Below, piece by piece: positions 7,751 to 16,380 of a stretch of DNA of 64,000 bases. The stretch lies in assembly GCF_016482825.1 (NCBI RefSeq), contig NZ_JAEMNV010000003.1:620001-684000 (forward strand), read 5' to 3'. The translations under genes and the position numbers were made by a program. The notes beneath the pieces are model-generated. The model was not told where the DNA came from. It made no database searches and was given only the letters and a program-made list of their open reading frames with translations. This DNA comes from Antrihabitans stalagmiti. Its GTDB lineage: Bacteria > Actinomycetota > Actinomycetes > Mycobacteriales > Mycobacteriaceae. How positions within the stretch are numbered: the first letter of the stretch is position 1; every line of letters starts with the position of its first letter.

Positions 7751-8881
7751 ATGAATGCGCAGCTGTGGGGAGACCGTGCGGATGCGGCCGAGGCGGCCGT
7801 CGTCGCTCGACACCTGCGCCGGGTGTGGGCTCTCCCGTTCACCAAACTCGGAGTCGTCGCGTATCCGGCAGTGCCGAAGGAGCGGATCGCCTGGTTGCCA
7901 TGGCACTACTGGTGGCAGGCGCATCTCATCGATTGCGCGATCGATGCAGCCGAACGTGATGTGACGCCGCGCCGACTCAAGCGAGTCGAGAAGCTGTTTC
8001 GCTCGCATCGCCTGCGCAATACGACCGGCTGGACCAACACCTTCTACGACGATATGGCGTGGCTCGGCCTTGCGCTCGAGCGTGCTGAACGCAATCTGCT
8101 CATCGATCACCGCAGTCCGATCGCGACGCTGGAAGCGGAGTTGTACGACTCCTGGGCGCCGGAGCAGGGTGGCGGCATTCCGTGGTGCAAGGGTTCCGAC
8201 TTCTACAACGCACCAGCGAACGGTCCCGCGGGGATCATGTTGGCGCGCACCGGAAAGATCTGGCGCGCACAGGAAATGGCGGACTGGATCGATACGACAC
8301 TGCGTGATCCCGAGTCCGGCTTGATCTTCGACGGTATCCGTCCCGCACGCACCGAACACAAGATGGAACGCACCTTCTATACCTACTGCCAAGGGGTTAC
8401 GCTCGGGTTGGAGACGGAACTTGCTGTGCAGGTTGGCGATCCGCGCCACAGCGCTCGGGTGCACGCCCTCGTCGATGCCGTCGAACGCGGAATGACCACC
8501 AATGGAGTGATTTTCGGTGTCGGCGGCGGCGACGGTGGCTTGTTCTCCGGAATCCTCGCCAGATACCTTGCCTTCGTAGCGACGACGCTGCCGGGTGTCA
8601 CACCGCTCGACAGGGCAGCGCGAGCCAAAGCTGCTGCGATCGTTACGACATCTGCGACGGCAGCATGGGACAACAAACACGATCACGAAGGCCTACCCGT
8701 ATTCGGTCCTGATTGGTCGGTCCCAGCACAGGTTCCGGGTGTCGGTGACGCGATCGCAAGGTTCACCGATGGCGCGGTCGGGTCGTCCTCGATTCCCGAG
8801 CGTGACTTCTCCGTCCAGCTCAGCGGCTGGATGGTCCTGGAAGCTGCCGCACGAGCGGAACGCAAGAACTCACCGATCTAG
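7751..8881 (+). CDS. Glycoside hydrolase family 76-like protein
   Basis: A 376-residue cytosolic protein without a signal peptide. It shows the GH76 (alpha-1,6-mannanase) layout: WLPWHYWWQAHLIDCAID, then the twin acidic pair Asp100-Asp101 in NTFYDDMAWLGLALERA, later GGGIPWCKGSDFYNAPANGPA, and DGIRP...FTYCQGVTLG. The length equals that recalled for M. tuberculosis Rv0365c, a conserved protein of the same family. Lack of a secretion signal suggests turnover of intracellular mannoconjugates or a non-classical role. I chose ATG 7751 over a TTG 18 bases upstream. Confidence 0.82.
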   Translation: MNAQLWGDRADAAEAAVVARHLRRVWALPFTKLGVVAYPAVPKERIAWLPWHYWWQAHLIDCAIDAAERDVTPRRLKRVEKLFRSHRLRNTTGWTNTFYDDMAWLGLALERAERNLLIDHRSPIATLEAELYDSWAPEQGGGIPWCKGSDFYNAPANGPAGIMLARTGKIWRAQEMADWIDTTLRDPESGLIFDGIRPARTEHKMERTFYTYCQGVTLGLETELAVQVGDPRHSARVHALVDAVERGMTTNGVIFGVGGGDGGLFSGILARYLAFVATTLPGVTPLDRAARAKAAAIVTTSATAAWDNKHDHEGLPVFGPDWSVPAQVPGVGDAIARFTDGAVGSSSIPERDFSVQLSGWMVLEAAARAERKNSPI

Positions 8882-8919
8882 GGCAGTTCCGATCACGACA
8901 ACGTAAATGGTGTTGCTCC

Positions 8920-8935
8920 CACCGCTTCGGCGGTG
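8920..8935 (+). promoter_or_regulatory. UUCG-tetraloop hairpin just before the substrate-binding protein gene
   Basis: CACCGC-TTCG-GCGGTG folds into a perfect 6-bp stem with a UUCG loop. It ends ten bases before ATG 8946, where the ribosome site should be, and no T-run follows. It may be the processed end of the GH76 transcript or a translational control element for the transporter operon. Confidence 0.4.
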
Positions 8936-8945
8936 AAATCTCCCC

Positions 8946-10040
8946 ATGACCACATTTCGCAACACACCCCGTCGTCGAGGACGCCGTGGTGTTGCACTCG
9001 TTCTCGCTGCGCTCGCCGCATCCGCAACCGTTCTGACGGGTTGCGCGGGCGAAGCAACCCCGGAAAACGCGCTTGCGTCCGACGCGGCACTGCCGACCGA
9101 TATCCCGCCGGGGACGAAGCTTGTGATCGCCGACCAGACCGAGCGTCAGCAGCAGTTCTTGCGCGCATCCGGCGAACTCGACAAGTTGCCGTTCGAGTAC
9201 GAATTTGCCAACTTCGTCGGTGGGCCCGCAATTCTCGAGGCGTTCCGTGCAGGTGCTGCTGATGTTGCCTACGTCGGCGACACCCCTCCGATTCAGGCGT
9301 TGGTTGCGGGGCAGGACGTTCCGATCATCGCAGCACTGCAGTCCGACCCGAACAACACGAGACTTGCTGTAGCTCCAGGCAAGTCGATCACCACCCTCGC
9401 GGATCTGAAGGGCACCAAGATCGCCTACGCCGAGGGCACTGCGCAGCAGGCAATCGTGTTGCGCGCCTTGGACCGGGCAGGATTGGCTCCGTCGGACGTC
9501 GAGTTGGTGCGACTGCAACTCGCCGAGTTTCCCGACGCGGTCCGCACCGGTCAGGTCGACGTTGCTCCGCTCAACGAACCCAACCTGACTCGGTACCTGC
9601 GCAACGACGGCGCCTCGCTCATCCCGCTCGAAGAATCCGACGGAACATCGACAGGTCTGAGCTTTCTCTACGCGCGCCGGCAGGCCTTGCAAGATCCTGC
9701 CAAGGCTGCCGCTCTGCAGGCCTACGTCGCCGCATACATTCGGTCCATCCAGTGGGCGAACACGCACCCGGACGCTTGGCTGCAGTCCTACTACGTGCAG
9801 AACCAGAAGCTGAAGCCCGAAGATGGTCAGCGCATTGTCGATTCGCTCGGCACCTACACGTTCCCGCATCTCGATCAGGCAATAGTCGACCGCCAGCAGC
9901 AGACGATCGACGTGATCGACAACGCCGGTGAGCTGCCGAAGAAGGTCAAGGCCTCAGACGGCTTCGATCTCCGGTTCGACGACGTGATCACCAGGACCGT
10001 GACCGAGTCGGGCGCGAGCTTCGAAAGAACGGCCAGCTGA
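8946..10040 (+). CDS. ABC transporter substrate-binding lipoprotein, sulfonate/nitrate type (SsuA-like)
   Basis: A 364-residue lipoprotein. It starts with a twin-arginine-rich n-region (RRRGRRG), a hydrophobic stretch and the lipobox VLTGC with Cys33. The mature part follows the SsuA/TauA/NMT1 pattern: ANFVGGPAILEAFRAGAADVAYVGDTPP, GTKIAYAEGTAQQ, DVAPLNEPNLTRY. The family binds aliphatic sulfonates, taurine, nitrate or related anions. It is the first gene of a binding protein-permease-ATPase-flavin monooxygenase series. That order argues for uptake of an organosulfur compound whose C-S bond is then cleaved oxidatively. Confidence 0.85.
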   Translation: MTTFRNTPRRRGRRGVALVLAALAASATVLTGCAGEATPENALASDAALPTDIPPGTKLVIADQTERQQQFLRASGELDKLPFEYEFANFVGGPAILEAFRAGAADVAYVGDTPPIQALVAGQDVPIIAALQSDPNNTRLAVAPGKSITTLADLKGTKIAYAEGTAQQAIVLRALDRAGLAPSDVELVRLQLAEFPDAVRTGQVDVAPLNEPNLTRYLRNDGASLIPLEESDGTSTGLSFLYARRQALQDPAKAAALQAYVAAYIRSIQWANTHPDAWLQSYYVQNQKLKPEDGQRIVDSLGTYTFPHLDQAIVDRQQQTIDVIDNAGELPKKVKASDGFDLRFDDVITRTVTESGASFERTAS

Positions 10041-10924
10041 TGGCCGTCCAGTCGCTGAGTCGTCCGGTTGCACGACGACGACCAGAAGTTGTGCAGTCGT
10101 CGGGGACGACTCGGGTCGATCCCCGGCTCGGTAAGCGAAAAGTGAAGGCGCGCAGACTCGGACCGGGACGAGCGATTCCGTTCGGTGCCGCGATCGGCCC
10201 GGCGCTGCTGTTGACGGCGTGGATCGTCACCTCGGCAACCGGGGTCCTCGATCCGCAGACCCTGCCTGCTCCGTCGACCGTTGTTCAGGCCGCGCACGAC
10301 CTGATCGCCGACGGTCAGCTGCAGAGCAACTTGCTGACATCGGTTCAGAGAGCGGGCATTTCACTGGTGCTCGGTGTGCTGATCGGTGTTGTGCTCGCCC
10401 TCGTTGCAGGTCTGAGCAGAATCGGCGAGGCGATCGTCGACGGACCCATTCAGATCAAGCGTGCGATCCCGACGTTGGCGTTGATCCCACTGTTCATCGT
10501 GTGGTTCGGCATCGGCGAGTCGATGAAGATCATCGTGATCACAACAAGTGTGCTCATTCCGGTCTACATCAATACGCACGCGCATCTGCGCGGTGTCGAT
10601 GCGCGACACGTGGAACTTGCCGAAACCGTAGGCCTTTCGCGTCTGCAATTCATCCGTCGCGTTGCGCTGCCGGGTTCGCTGCCGGGGTTCTTCACCGGAT
10701 TGCGCATGGCAGTGACGATTTCGTGGCTTGCGCTGGTTGTCGTCGAGCAGGTCAACGCAACGAGTGGCATCGGCTATCTGATGACGCAGGCCCGTACCTA
10801 CGGCCAGATCGACATCATCGTCGTCGGCTTGGTCGTCTACGCGCTGTTCGGCCTCTTCAGCGACATCGGTGTCCGTGCGATCGAGAGGAGAGCCTTGTCA
10901 TGGCGCCAGTCGCTGGGGGACTGA
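10040..10924 (+). CDS. ABC transporter permease, SsuC-like
   Basis: A 294-residue protein with a long basic N-terminal tail (about 50 residues, RKVKARRLGPGR) and six membrane segments. The cytoplasmic EAA loop reads LRGVDARHVELAETVGLSRLQFIRRVALPGSLPGFFTGLR, which matches the SsuC/TauC family. The start overlaps the binding-protein stop (TGATG), and the ATPase gene begins 25 bases before its end. It forms the membrane channel of the importer. Confidence 0.86.
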   Translation: MAVQSLSRPVARRRPEVVQSSGTTRVDPRLGKRKVKARRLGPGRAIPFGAAIGPALLLTAWIVTSATGVLDPQTLPAPSTVVQAAHDLIADGQLQSNLLTSVQRAGISLVLGVLIGVVLALVAGLSRIGEAIVDGPIQIKRAIPTLALIPLFIVWFGIGESMKIIVITTSVLIPVYINTHAHLRGVDARHVELAETVGLSRLQFIRRVALPGSLPGFFTGLRMAVTISWLALVVVEQVNATSGIGYLMTQARTYGQIDIIVVGLVVYALFGLFSDIGVRAIERRALSWRQSLGD

Positions 10925-11646
10925 GTGAATCGGTAGTGCGGACAAAGGATTTGCGCAGAGGCTTCGACGGTCGGGCTGTGCTTCGTGGCGTCGACATCGA
11001 AATCGCCCGTGGCGAATTCATCGCGCTGCTCGGTCGCAGCGGATCGGGCAAGAGCACGCTGCTGCGCGCATTGGCGGAACTCGACTACGACGTTCCAGGG
11101 TCCGGCGAACTCGACGTTCCCGCGAACAGGTCGGTGGTGTTTCAGGATTCACGACTGCTGCCGTGGGCGCGGGTGCTGGACAACGTGATTCTCGGACTCG
11201 GCGGTCCGAACGCCCGTGAGCGCGGCAAGATTGCGCTTGCCGAGGTCGGCCTGGCAGGCCGTGAAAAGGCTTGGCCGAAAGAGCTTTCCGGTGGTGAGCA
11301 GCAACGTGTGGCGCTCGCGCGGTCGCTCGTGCGCGAGCCGGAGCTACTGCTCGCCGACGAACCGTTCGGCGCGCTCGACGCGTTGACTCGCATCAAGATG
11401 CACGTGCTACTGCAAGAACTGTGCGAGCGGCATCGGCCCGCGGTGCTGCTCGTGACGCATGACGTCGACGAAGCAGTGCTTCTTGCCGATCGGGTACTCG
11501 TACTCGACGAAGGTTCTATCGCGCTCGACCTCCGAATCGAGCTCAATCGTCCTCGTACCCATCGTGATCCGGAGTTCATCGAACTTCGCGAAATCCTTCT
11601 GACCAGCCTCGGCGTCGATCGCGAACCGGTGGCGGCGACCGCATGA
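10900..11646 (+). CDS. ABC transporter ATP-binding protein, SsuB-like
   Basis: A 248-residue ATPase. Walker A is LGRSGSGKST (about residues 45-53). The SsuB-type short Q-loop VVFQDSRLLPWARVLDNV follows, then LSGGEQQRVALARSLVREP and Walker B LLLADEPFGALDALTR. The Q-loop wording is typical of nitrate/sulfonate/taurine importers. ATG 10900 follows a good GAGAGGAG ribosome site and lies inside the end of the permease gene, so translation is coupled. Confidence 0.87.
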   Translation: MAPVAGGLSESVVRTKDLRRGFDGRAVLRGVDIEIARGEFIALLGRSGSGKSTLLRALAELDYDVPGSGELDVPANRSVVFQDSRLLPWARVLDNVILGLGGPNARERGKIALAEVGLAGREKAWPKELSGGEQQRVALARSLVREPELLLADEPFGALDALTRIKMHVLLQELCERHRPAVLLVTHDVDEAVLLADRVLVLDEGSIALDLRIELNRPRTHRDPEFIELREILLTSLGVDREPVAATA

Positions 11647-11665
11647 TCTCCGAAAGGGCATCGAT

Positions 11666-13018
11666 ATGACCGACCAGATACGTCAGCTGAGCCTCAACGC
11701 CTTCATCTACCCGTCCGGTCACCACGAAGCAGCGTGGCGGCATCCGGACAGCCGACCGGACCGCATCTACGACGTCACCTACTATCAGGAAATCGGCCGA
11801 ACAGCGGAAGCCGCGAAGTTCGACGCTGTGTTCTTCGCCGACGGTCCAGCGTTGCGCACGAATGTGAAGTACAACGCGGCTCCCGGGCTGGAGCCGATCA
11901 CTCTGCTCACCGCGATCGCCGCCGCTACAACGCATCTCGGACTCATCGCGACTGCATCGACGACGTACTACGAGCCGTACAACCTCGCTCGACTGTTCTC
12001 CTCGTTGGATCACATCTCGGGAGGTCGCGCGGGCTGGAACATCGTTACCACCGGAACCGATTTGGCCGCAGCCAATTTCGGACTGTCCGAACATCCGGTC
12101 CATGCCGAGCGTTACTCACGCGCACGGGAGTTCGTCGACGCTGTCGGCGCGCTGTGGGACAGCTGGGAGGACGACGCGATCATCCTCGATCAGAAGTCGG
12201 GTATCTACGCCGACCCCGACAAGATCCACGAAATCAACTATGTCGGACGGCATCTGCGCGTCCGCGGCCCGTTCAACTCTGCCCGCACGCCGCAGGGTCA
12301 CCCGGTACTCGTCCAAGCTGGGGCGTCCAACGACGGCCGGTCGTTCGCGGGTCGGTACGCCGAGGCGATCTTCACGGCACATCAGCGTCTCGAAGATGCT
12401 CAGACGTTCTATACCGACATCAAAAGGCGAGTTGCGACCTTCGGGCGCAACCCCGACCACGTCAAGATTCTGCCCGGCATCAGCCCGTTCATCGGGGACA
12501 CCGAGGCCGAAGCCAAGGCGCTCGAGCGTGAGTTCAACGAACTGACCGTTCCCGAGTACGGCCTTGCTCAGCTGCAGGGAATCGTCGGCAAGGACCTGCG
12601 CAGCCTCCCGCTGGACGACACGGTTCCGCTCGAATTGTTCAGTGATGCAGGCAATGTCACCGACAATGCCCGCAGTCGACTGCAGGTCGTCGCAGGTATC
12701 GTCGAGCGCGAGCGACCGACTGTGCGCGGATTGCTGCATCGCCTTGCCGGTGCGCGCGGGCACCGGGTGTTCGCGGGTACTCCCGAGCAGGTCGCCGACA
12801 CCATCGAAACCTGGTTCACCAGCGGTGCTGCGGACGGCTTCAACGTGATGCCGCCGTACTACCCCGGCGGACTGGAGGTCTTCACTGAGACCGTTGTACC
12901 GATCCTGCAGGAGCGCGGACTCTTCCGAACCGAGTACACCGGCACCACCCTGCGCGACCACTTCGGTCTGCCTCGCCCGCAGAGTCGGTTCGCCGGCGGG
13001 ATCGCAGCAGCTCAGTGA
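11666..13018 (+). CDS. FMN-dependent monooxygenase, NtaA/SnaA/DszA family
   Basis: A 450-residue luciferase-fold monooxygenase. It matches the two-component NtaA/SnaA/DszA/SfnG group: AWRHPDSRPDRIYDVTYYQEIGRTAEAAKFDAVFFADG, SLDHISGGRAGWNIVTT, HPVLVQAGASNDGR and NVMPPYYPGGLEVF. Members use reduced FMN and oxygen to open C-S or C-N bonds, for example in sulfones and chelators. It follows the importer ATPase by 19 bases and is likely in the same operon, so it probably acts on the imported substrate. No flavin reductase gene is nearby; that partner must come from elsewhere. Confidence 0.86.
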   Translation: MTDQIRQLSLNAFIYPSGHHEAAWRHPDSRPDRIYDVTYYQEIGRTAEAAKFDAVFFADGPALRTNVKYNAAPGLEPITLLTAIAAATTHLGLIATASTTYYEPYNLARLFSSLDHISGGRAGWNIVTTGTDLAAANFGLSEHPVHAERYSRAREFVDAVGALWDSWEDDAIILDQKSGIYADPDKIHEINYVGRHLRVRGPFNSARTPQGHPVLVQAGASNDGRSFAGRYAEAIFTAHQRLEDAQTFYTDIKRRVATFGRNPDHVKILPGISPFIGDTEAEAKALEREFNELTVPEYGLAQLQGIVGKDLRSLPLDDTVPLELFSDAGNVTDNARSRLQVVAGIVERERPTVRGLLHRLAGARGHRVFAGTPEQVADTIETWFTSGAADGFNVMPPYYPGGLEVFTETVVPILQERGLFRTEYTGTTLRDHFGLPRPQSRFAGGIAAAQ

Positions 13019-13049
13019 TCGGCCGCATACCCGACGCGTTGGGCGAGCG

Positions 13050-14348
13050 GTGACTGCGACAGCAGACCCCGACTGTTCGAAGGAGACGCACCCACACGTT
13101 CGCCTGCGGGACATGACGTTGCAGGTGTTCGTTCCTGCCGCGGTCTACGGACTCGGTCAGGGCGCGGCGGCCCCGATCTTCGCGTTGAAGGCGCTCGAAC
13201 TCGGTGCATCGGCAGCGATCGCGGGCGTGATCGTCGCATTGTCGGGCCTCGGGATGGTGTTGGGCGATCTGCCTGCGGGCCGGACTGTCGCGCGGATAGG
13301 TGAGCGGTGGTCCGTCGCGATCGGGTCGGTTCTCGGGGCGGTCGGTGTCGTGCTGTGCATCTGTGCCTGGAATGTGGCCGTGCTCGGGCTCGGCATGCTG
13401 CTGATGGGGGTCGCCAACGCGGTATGGGGGCTTGCCAGGCAGTCCTACGTCGTCTCGTCGGTGCGTCAGGCTGATCTGGGTCGGGCGTTGTCGACCATGG
13501 CGGGGTCCATGCGTCTCGGATTCTTCGTCGGGCCGTTCATCGGTGCGGTCGTAGTGCACTGGTCGGGTCTCACGGGTGGACTGTGGGTTCAACTCGTTGC
13601 GACGCTCGTCGCAGGTGCCTTGATGGTGTCGCTGCCCGACCGGGGTCCGCCCGCAAGTAGTGATCGGGTCGGGCGGTCGCTTACGTCGGTGCTGGTCGAG
13701 CATCGGAAATTGTTGAGCACCTTGGGGTCCGGCGCTCTGCTGATGGGTGCCGCCCGTGCGTCGCGTACAGCGCTGCTGCCGTTGTGGGCTGCACATATCG
13801 GGATGAGTGCGGCCGCTACGAGCGTCATCTTCGGGATCAGCGGTGCGGTCGACGTGCTGTTGTCCTATCCGGCCGGTGTGCTGATGGACCGCTACGGTCG
13901 GCGTGCGATCGCGGTGCCCTCGATGGTCTTCTTCGCGGTGGGCTACGCAGCGCTTCCGTTGTCTTCGAACGCGATTGCGGTCGGCGCGGTCGCAGTTTCA
14001 CTCGGTGTGGCCAACGGGTTGAGCAACGGCGTCATCATGACGATCGGGGCAGACTCCGCGCCGCCCGGCCATCGTGCCGAGTTCCTCGGGGCGTGGCGTC
14101 TCACCCATGACATCGGCATGTTCACAGGTCCGATCGTGGTCGGGGTGATCAGTGGGGTCGCAGTGCTCGGTGCGGCGGCGGTCGCACTCGGTGCGCTGTC
14201 AGGGCTCGGCGCCGCTGCGATGCACCGCTGGGTACGCGAGGTGAAAGATGCTGGATTGCTCTCGGATTCCGGGAGCAATCCCACATCATCTGCGGGCGGC
14301 CAGCGCGGTTCGGATGGACTCCAAAGCGGTCTCGGGGCTGTCGTGTAA
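13050..14348 (+). CDS. MFS transporter
   Basis: A 432-residue protein with about twelve hydrophobic segments. The loop 2-3 motif is partly recognisable as GDLPAGRTVARIGER, and the second repeat has SYPAGVLMDRYGRRAIAVP. The start GTG at 13050 gives a 25-residue polar N-tail before the first helix. It follows the flavin monooxygenase by 31 bases, so it may export a product or by-product of that pathway. The substrate cannot be read from sequence. Its last 63 bases overlap the 3' end of the oppositely oriented DUF559 gene. Confidence 0.8.
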   Translation: MTATADPDCSKETHPHVRLRDMTLQVFVPAAVYGLGQGAAAPIFALKALELGASAAIAGVIVALSGLGMVLGDLPAGRTVARIGERWSVAIGSVLGAVGVVLCICAWNVAVLGLGMLLMGVANAVWGLARQSYVVSSVRQADLGRALSTMAGSMRLGFFVGPFIGAVVVHWSGLTGGLWVQLVATLVAGALMVSLPDRGPPASSDRVGRSLTSVLVEHRKLLSTLGSGALLMGAARASRTALLPLWAAHIGMSAAATSVIFGISGAVDVLLSYPAGVLMDRYGRRAIAVPSMVFFAVGYAALPLSSNAIAVGAVAVSLGVANGLSNGVIMTIGADSAPPGHRAEFLGAWRLTHDIGMFTGPIVVGVISGVAVLGAAAVALGALSGLGAAAMHRWVREVKDAGLLSDSGSNPTSSAGGQRGSDGLQSGLGAVV

Positions 14349-15161
14349 TTGGTGCCAGGTGAACCGAAGGACGTGCCAGCCTGCGTTGACCAGGATGTTC
14401 TGGCGTTCGGCGTCGCGGACGAAGCGATCGGCGTCACGATGCCAAGCCCAGCCGTCGACCTCGATGGCCACCCGCTGAGCCTCGAAGGCCACATCGATCT
14501 CGAATCCGCAGCTGCGGACGTGCTGGCTCCAGCCTCTCAGCCCGGACCTTCGAAGCAGCCGTTGCAGCATTCGTTCGGCCTCCGACGCGCCACCTTCGCC
14601 GGCCGACCTCAGTAATGCCGCGGCTGCTGTGCTGCCGGACCGCCCTGCGTTGCGCTCGTGGGCAGCCGTCAGCACTGGTAGCGAAACATGTTTCTGCAGT
14701 GCGCGATCCATCATTGCGGCGCCATTGGGTAGCTCGACCGCAGCCTCGAGAACGGTCAGCGCAAGCGCAGTGGTCGGGAGTCCGCGGCGAGAGCCGAGGT
14801 CGGCAGCGGGCAGATCTCGACGACGCAGCCGGAGTCCAGGACGATCCCGGGGTGTGCGCCGGCAGGGGACTGTGACCCAGTTCTGCCTCGGCGGAGTGTC
14901 GATGAGGCCGAGCCACCAGGCAGCGCTTGGTCCGTAGGCGACGGCGTCCGGTCCGGCACCGTAGACCGCCGCGCGCAGCCCCGCCGCGGGGCCGCACGTT
15001 CGATCGGAGCGCAGGTAGATGCCGGTCGACAAGCGCCGCCATTCACCTGCGCACACCCGTCTGCTCACGCCTGCGTCTGACATGCCGGCACCGAGCGCCT
15101 GGGCCAGAGTCACGACGCCGTCCTGGGCCGCCATGATCGAGTGCACTTTCTTCGGGGTCAC
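14286..15161 (-). CDS. DUF559 (Vsr-like fold) protein with N-terminal AbiEi-type winged helix
   Basis: A 291-residue two-domain protein. The first 50 residues (MAAQDGVVTLAQALGAGMSDAGVSRRV...WRRLSTGIYL) match the AbiEi-like helix-turn-helix common in actinobacteria. The last 110 residues are a DUF559 domain, which has an endonuclease-like fold: FEIDVAFEAQRVAIEVDGWAWHRDADRF, then WHVLRFTWHQL. The acidic residues of a PD-(D/E)xK-type site appear present. Such proteins are common single genes in Rhodococcus and Mycobacterium and their role is unproven. The start is a GTG at 15161 or ATG at 15134; neither has a strong ribosome site. Confidence 0.78.
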   Translation of the reverse strand: MTPKKVHSIMAAQDGVVTLAQALGAGMSDAGVSRRVCAGEWRRLSTGIYLRSDRTCGPAAGLRAAVYGAGPDAVAYGPSAAWWLGLIDTPPRQNWVTVPCRRTPRDRPGLRLRRRDLPAADLGSRRGLPTTALALTVLEAAVELPNGAAMMDRALQKHVSLPVLTAAHERNAGRSGSTAAAALLRSAGEGGASEAERMLQRLLRRSGLRGWSQHVRSCGFEIDVAFEAQRVAIEVDGWAWHRDADRFVRDAERQNILVNAGWHVLRFTWHQLHDSPETALESIRTALAARR

Positions 15162-15266
15162 ACCGGTTTGGACGTGTCAGGGCCGGATCGGTTCCATTGG
15201 CGCCGAATCTTGGGTGATAGCTCCCGGAATCCGAGAGTTATCCAACATTCTTTGAACTGTGTTGCC

Positions 15267-15866
15267 ATGCGCATCTTCCACCCCGCGACCGATGTCGACG
15301 GCGGACCCGTGCGCTGGGCAGATGTCGCGCGGGCCAACGGGACCACGGCACACTCCGTTATGGAGTGGGGTTCGATCGTGGGCAGTTGGTCGAAAACGGA
15401 ACAGGCCGGCCTCTGGCACGAGTCACCCGAGGAAGGATCGCTACCTCTACCTACGCTGCACGCGCTCGTCGACATCCTCCGGCAGTTCACGCAAACACCG
15501 GACAGCTGCTATTTCGCGCACTGGGAAGGGTCGGGCCGCGTCAACGAATTGACCGACCCACCCCGGCTGACTATGCCGGGTAGAGGCTTGATCGTGTTCG
15601 AAGGAACGCTGGCGATGGCGGATGTTCAGTTCGGGTCGAGCCCGACCTTCCCGATCGGCATGAGTCCACATCTGTGGTGGCCCGACGACCGTGCATGGTG
15701 CGTCGCAACAGACATCGACCTCATGACGACCTACCTCGGAGCCAGTGGTGACTGCGTCGACGCAGTTCTTGCGAGCACCGATGTGGAGGCGTTGCGGGCA
15801 AGCGTGGATCAGCAGGTCACGTGGAACGGCGACACCATCAATCCGCTTCCGCCGTACCGCCGGTAA
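15267..15866 (+). CDS. Hypothetical protein, 199 aa
   Basis: I do not recognise a family. The protein is soluble and rich in Trp and aromatic residues: MRIFHPATDVDGGPVRWADVA, VMEWGSIVGSW, FGSSPTFPIGMSPHLWWPDDRAWCVATDIDLMTTYLGAS. The last of these resembles actinobacterial proteins with a WCVATDIDL-type motif that I remember only as uncharacterised. Codon bias supports coding. It stands alone between a divergent DUF559 gene and the PAS-domain gene. The ATG at 15267 has no clear ribosome site, so the start may be wrong. Confidence 0.62.
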   Translation: MRIFHPATDVDGGPVRWADVARANGTTAHSVMEWGSIVGSWSKTEQAGLWHESPEEGSLPLPTLHALVDILRQFTQTPDSCYFAHWEGSGRVNELTDPPRLTMPGRGLIVFEGTLAMADVQFGSSPTFPIGMSPHLWWPDDRAWCVATDIDLMTTYLGASGDCVDAVLASTDVEALRASVDQQVTWNGDTINPLPPYRR

Positions 15867-15962
15867 CGCGGTTCGGTGCGAATCGTGGGATCCTGGCCGG
15901 GCGTCCAGTGGTTGTGACTAGGATTTGGCTTTGACTCTGTCGGAAAGGTGGCGGGCTTACAC

Positions 15963-16370
15963 ATGCACGAGCGGAGAAAGCCGCGGCCAGAGGAATCTTT
16001 CGGCTATCTCGAACAGTTGCCGTCGTCGGTGTTGTTGCGACGGCTTTCGGTGCCGATGCTCGCTGTGCATCACGACGACACAGTCGTCTCTGCAAACCCC
16101 GCGTTCGAGGAGATGCTCGGCTACGAGCCGGATACCCTCGCGGGCACGGCGGCGCGACGACTTGTGGCCAACGATCCTGAGTTCGACGTAGTCGGCGTCG
16201 ACGTCATCCGCGATTGTGCGGGTGCGGTGATTGCGCTGCGGCACAGTGACGGGTCGATCGTGAAGGCCCTCGTCACGAAATCCGTCCTGGCCCGCGACGA
16301 CGACGAAGTGGCGTTGATCGGCTTCCACGACGTGACCGACCATCTGTGGGAGCTCGGCTCCGACCGCTAG
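15963..16370 (+). CDS. Single PAS-domain protein
   Basis: A 135-residue protein consisting almost only of one PAS domain: LSVPMLAVHHDDTVVSANPAFEEMLGYEPDTLAGTAARRLV, then LRHSDGSIVKALVTKSVLARDDDEVALIGFHDVTDH. There is no output domain, so it must signal by contact with another protein or as a ligand sink. It lies 10 bases from the end of a convergent DedA gene. I prefer ATG 15963; a GTG at 15948 would add five residues. Confidence 0.68.
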   Translation: MHERRKPRPEESFGYLEQLPSSVLLRRLSVPMLAVHHDDTVVSANPAFEEMLGYEPDTLAGTAARRLVANDPEFDVVGVDVIRDCAGAVIALRHSDGSIVKALVTKSVLARDDDEVALIGFHDVTDHLWELGSDR

Positions 16371-16380
16371 ACGGACCGCC

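Noticed and set aside
7151-8686. 511-codon open frame antisense to the SpoU and GH76 genes
   Set aside because: It crosses two genes with clear family motifs on the other strand and is low-complexity.
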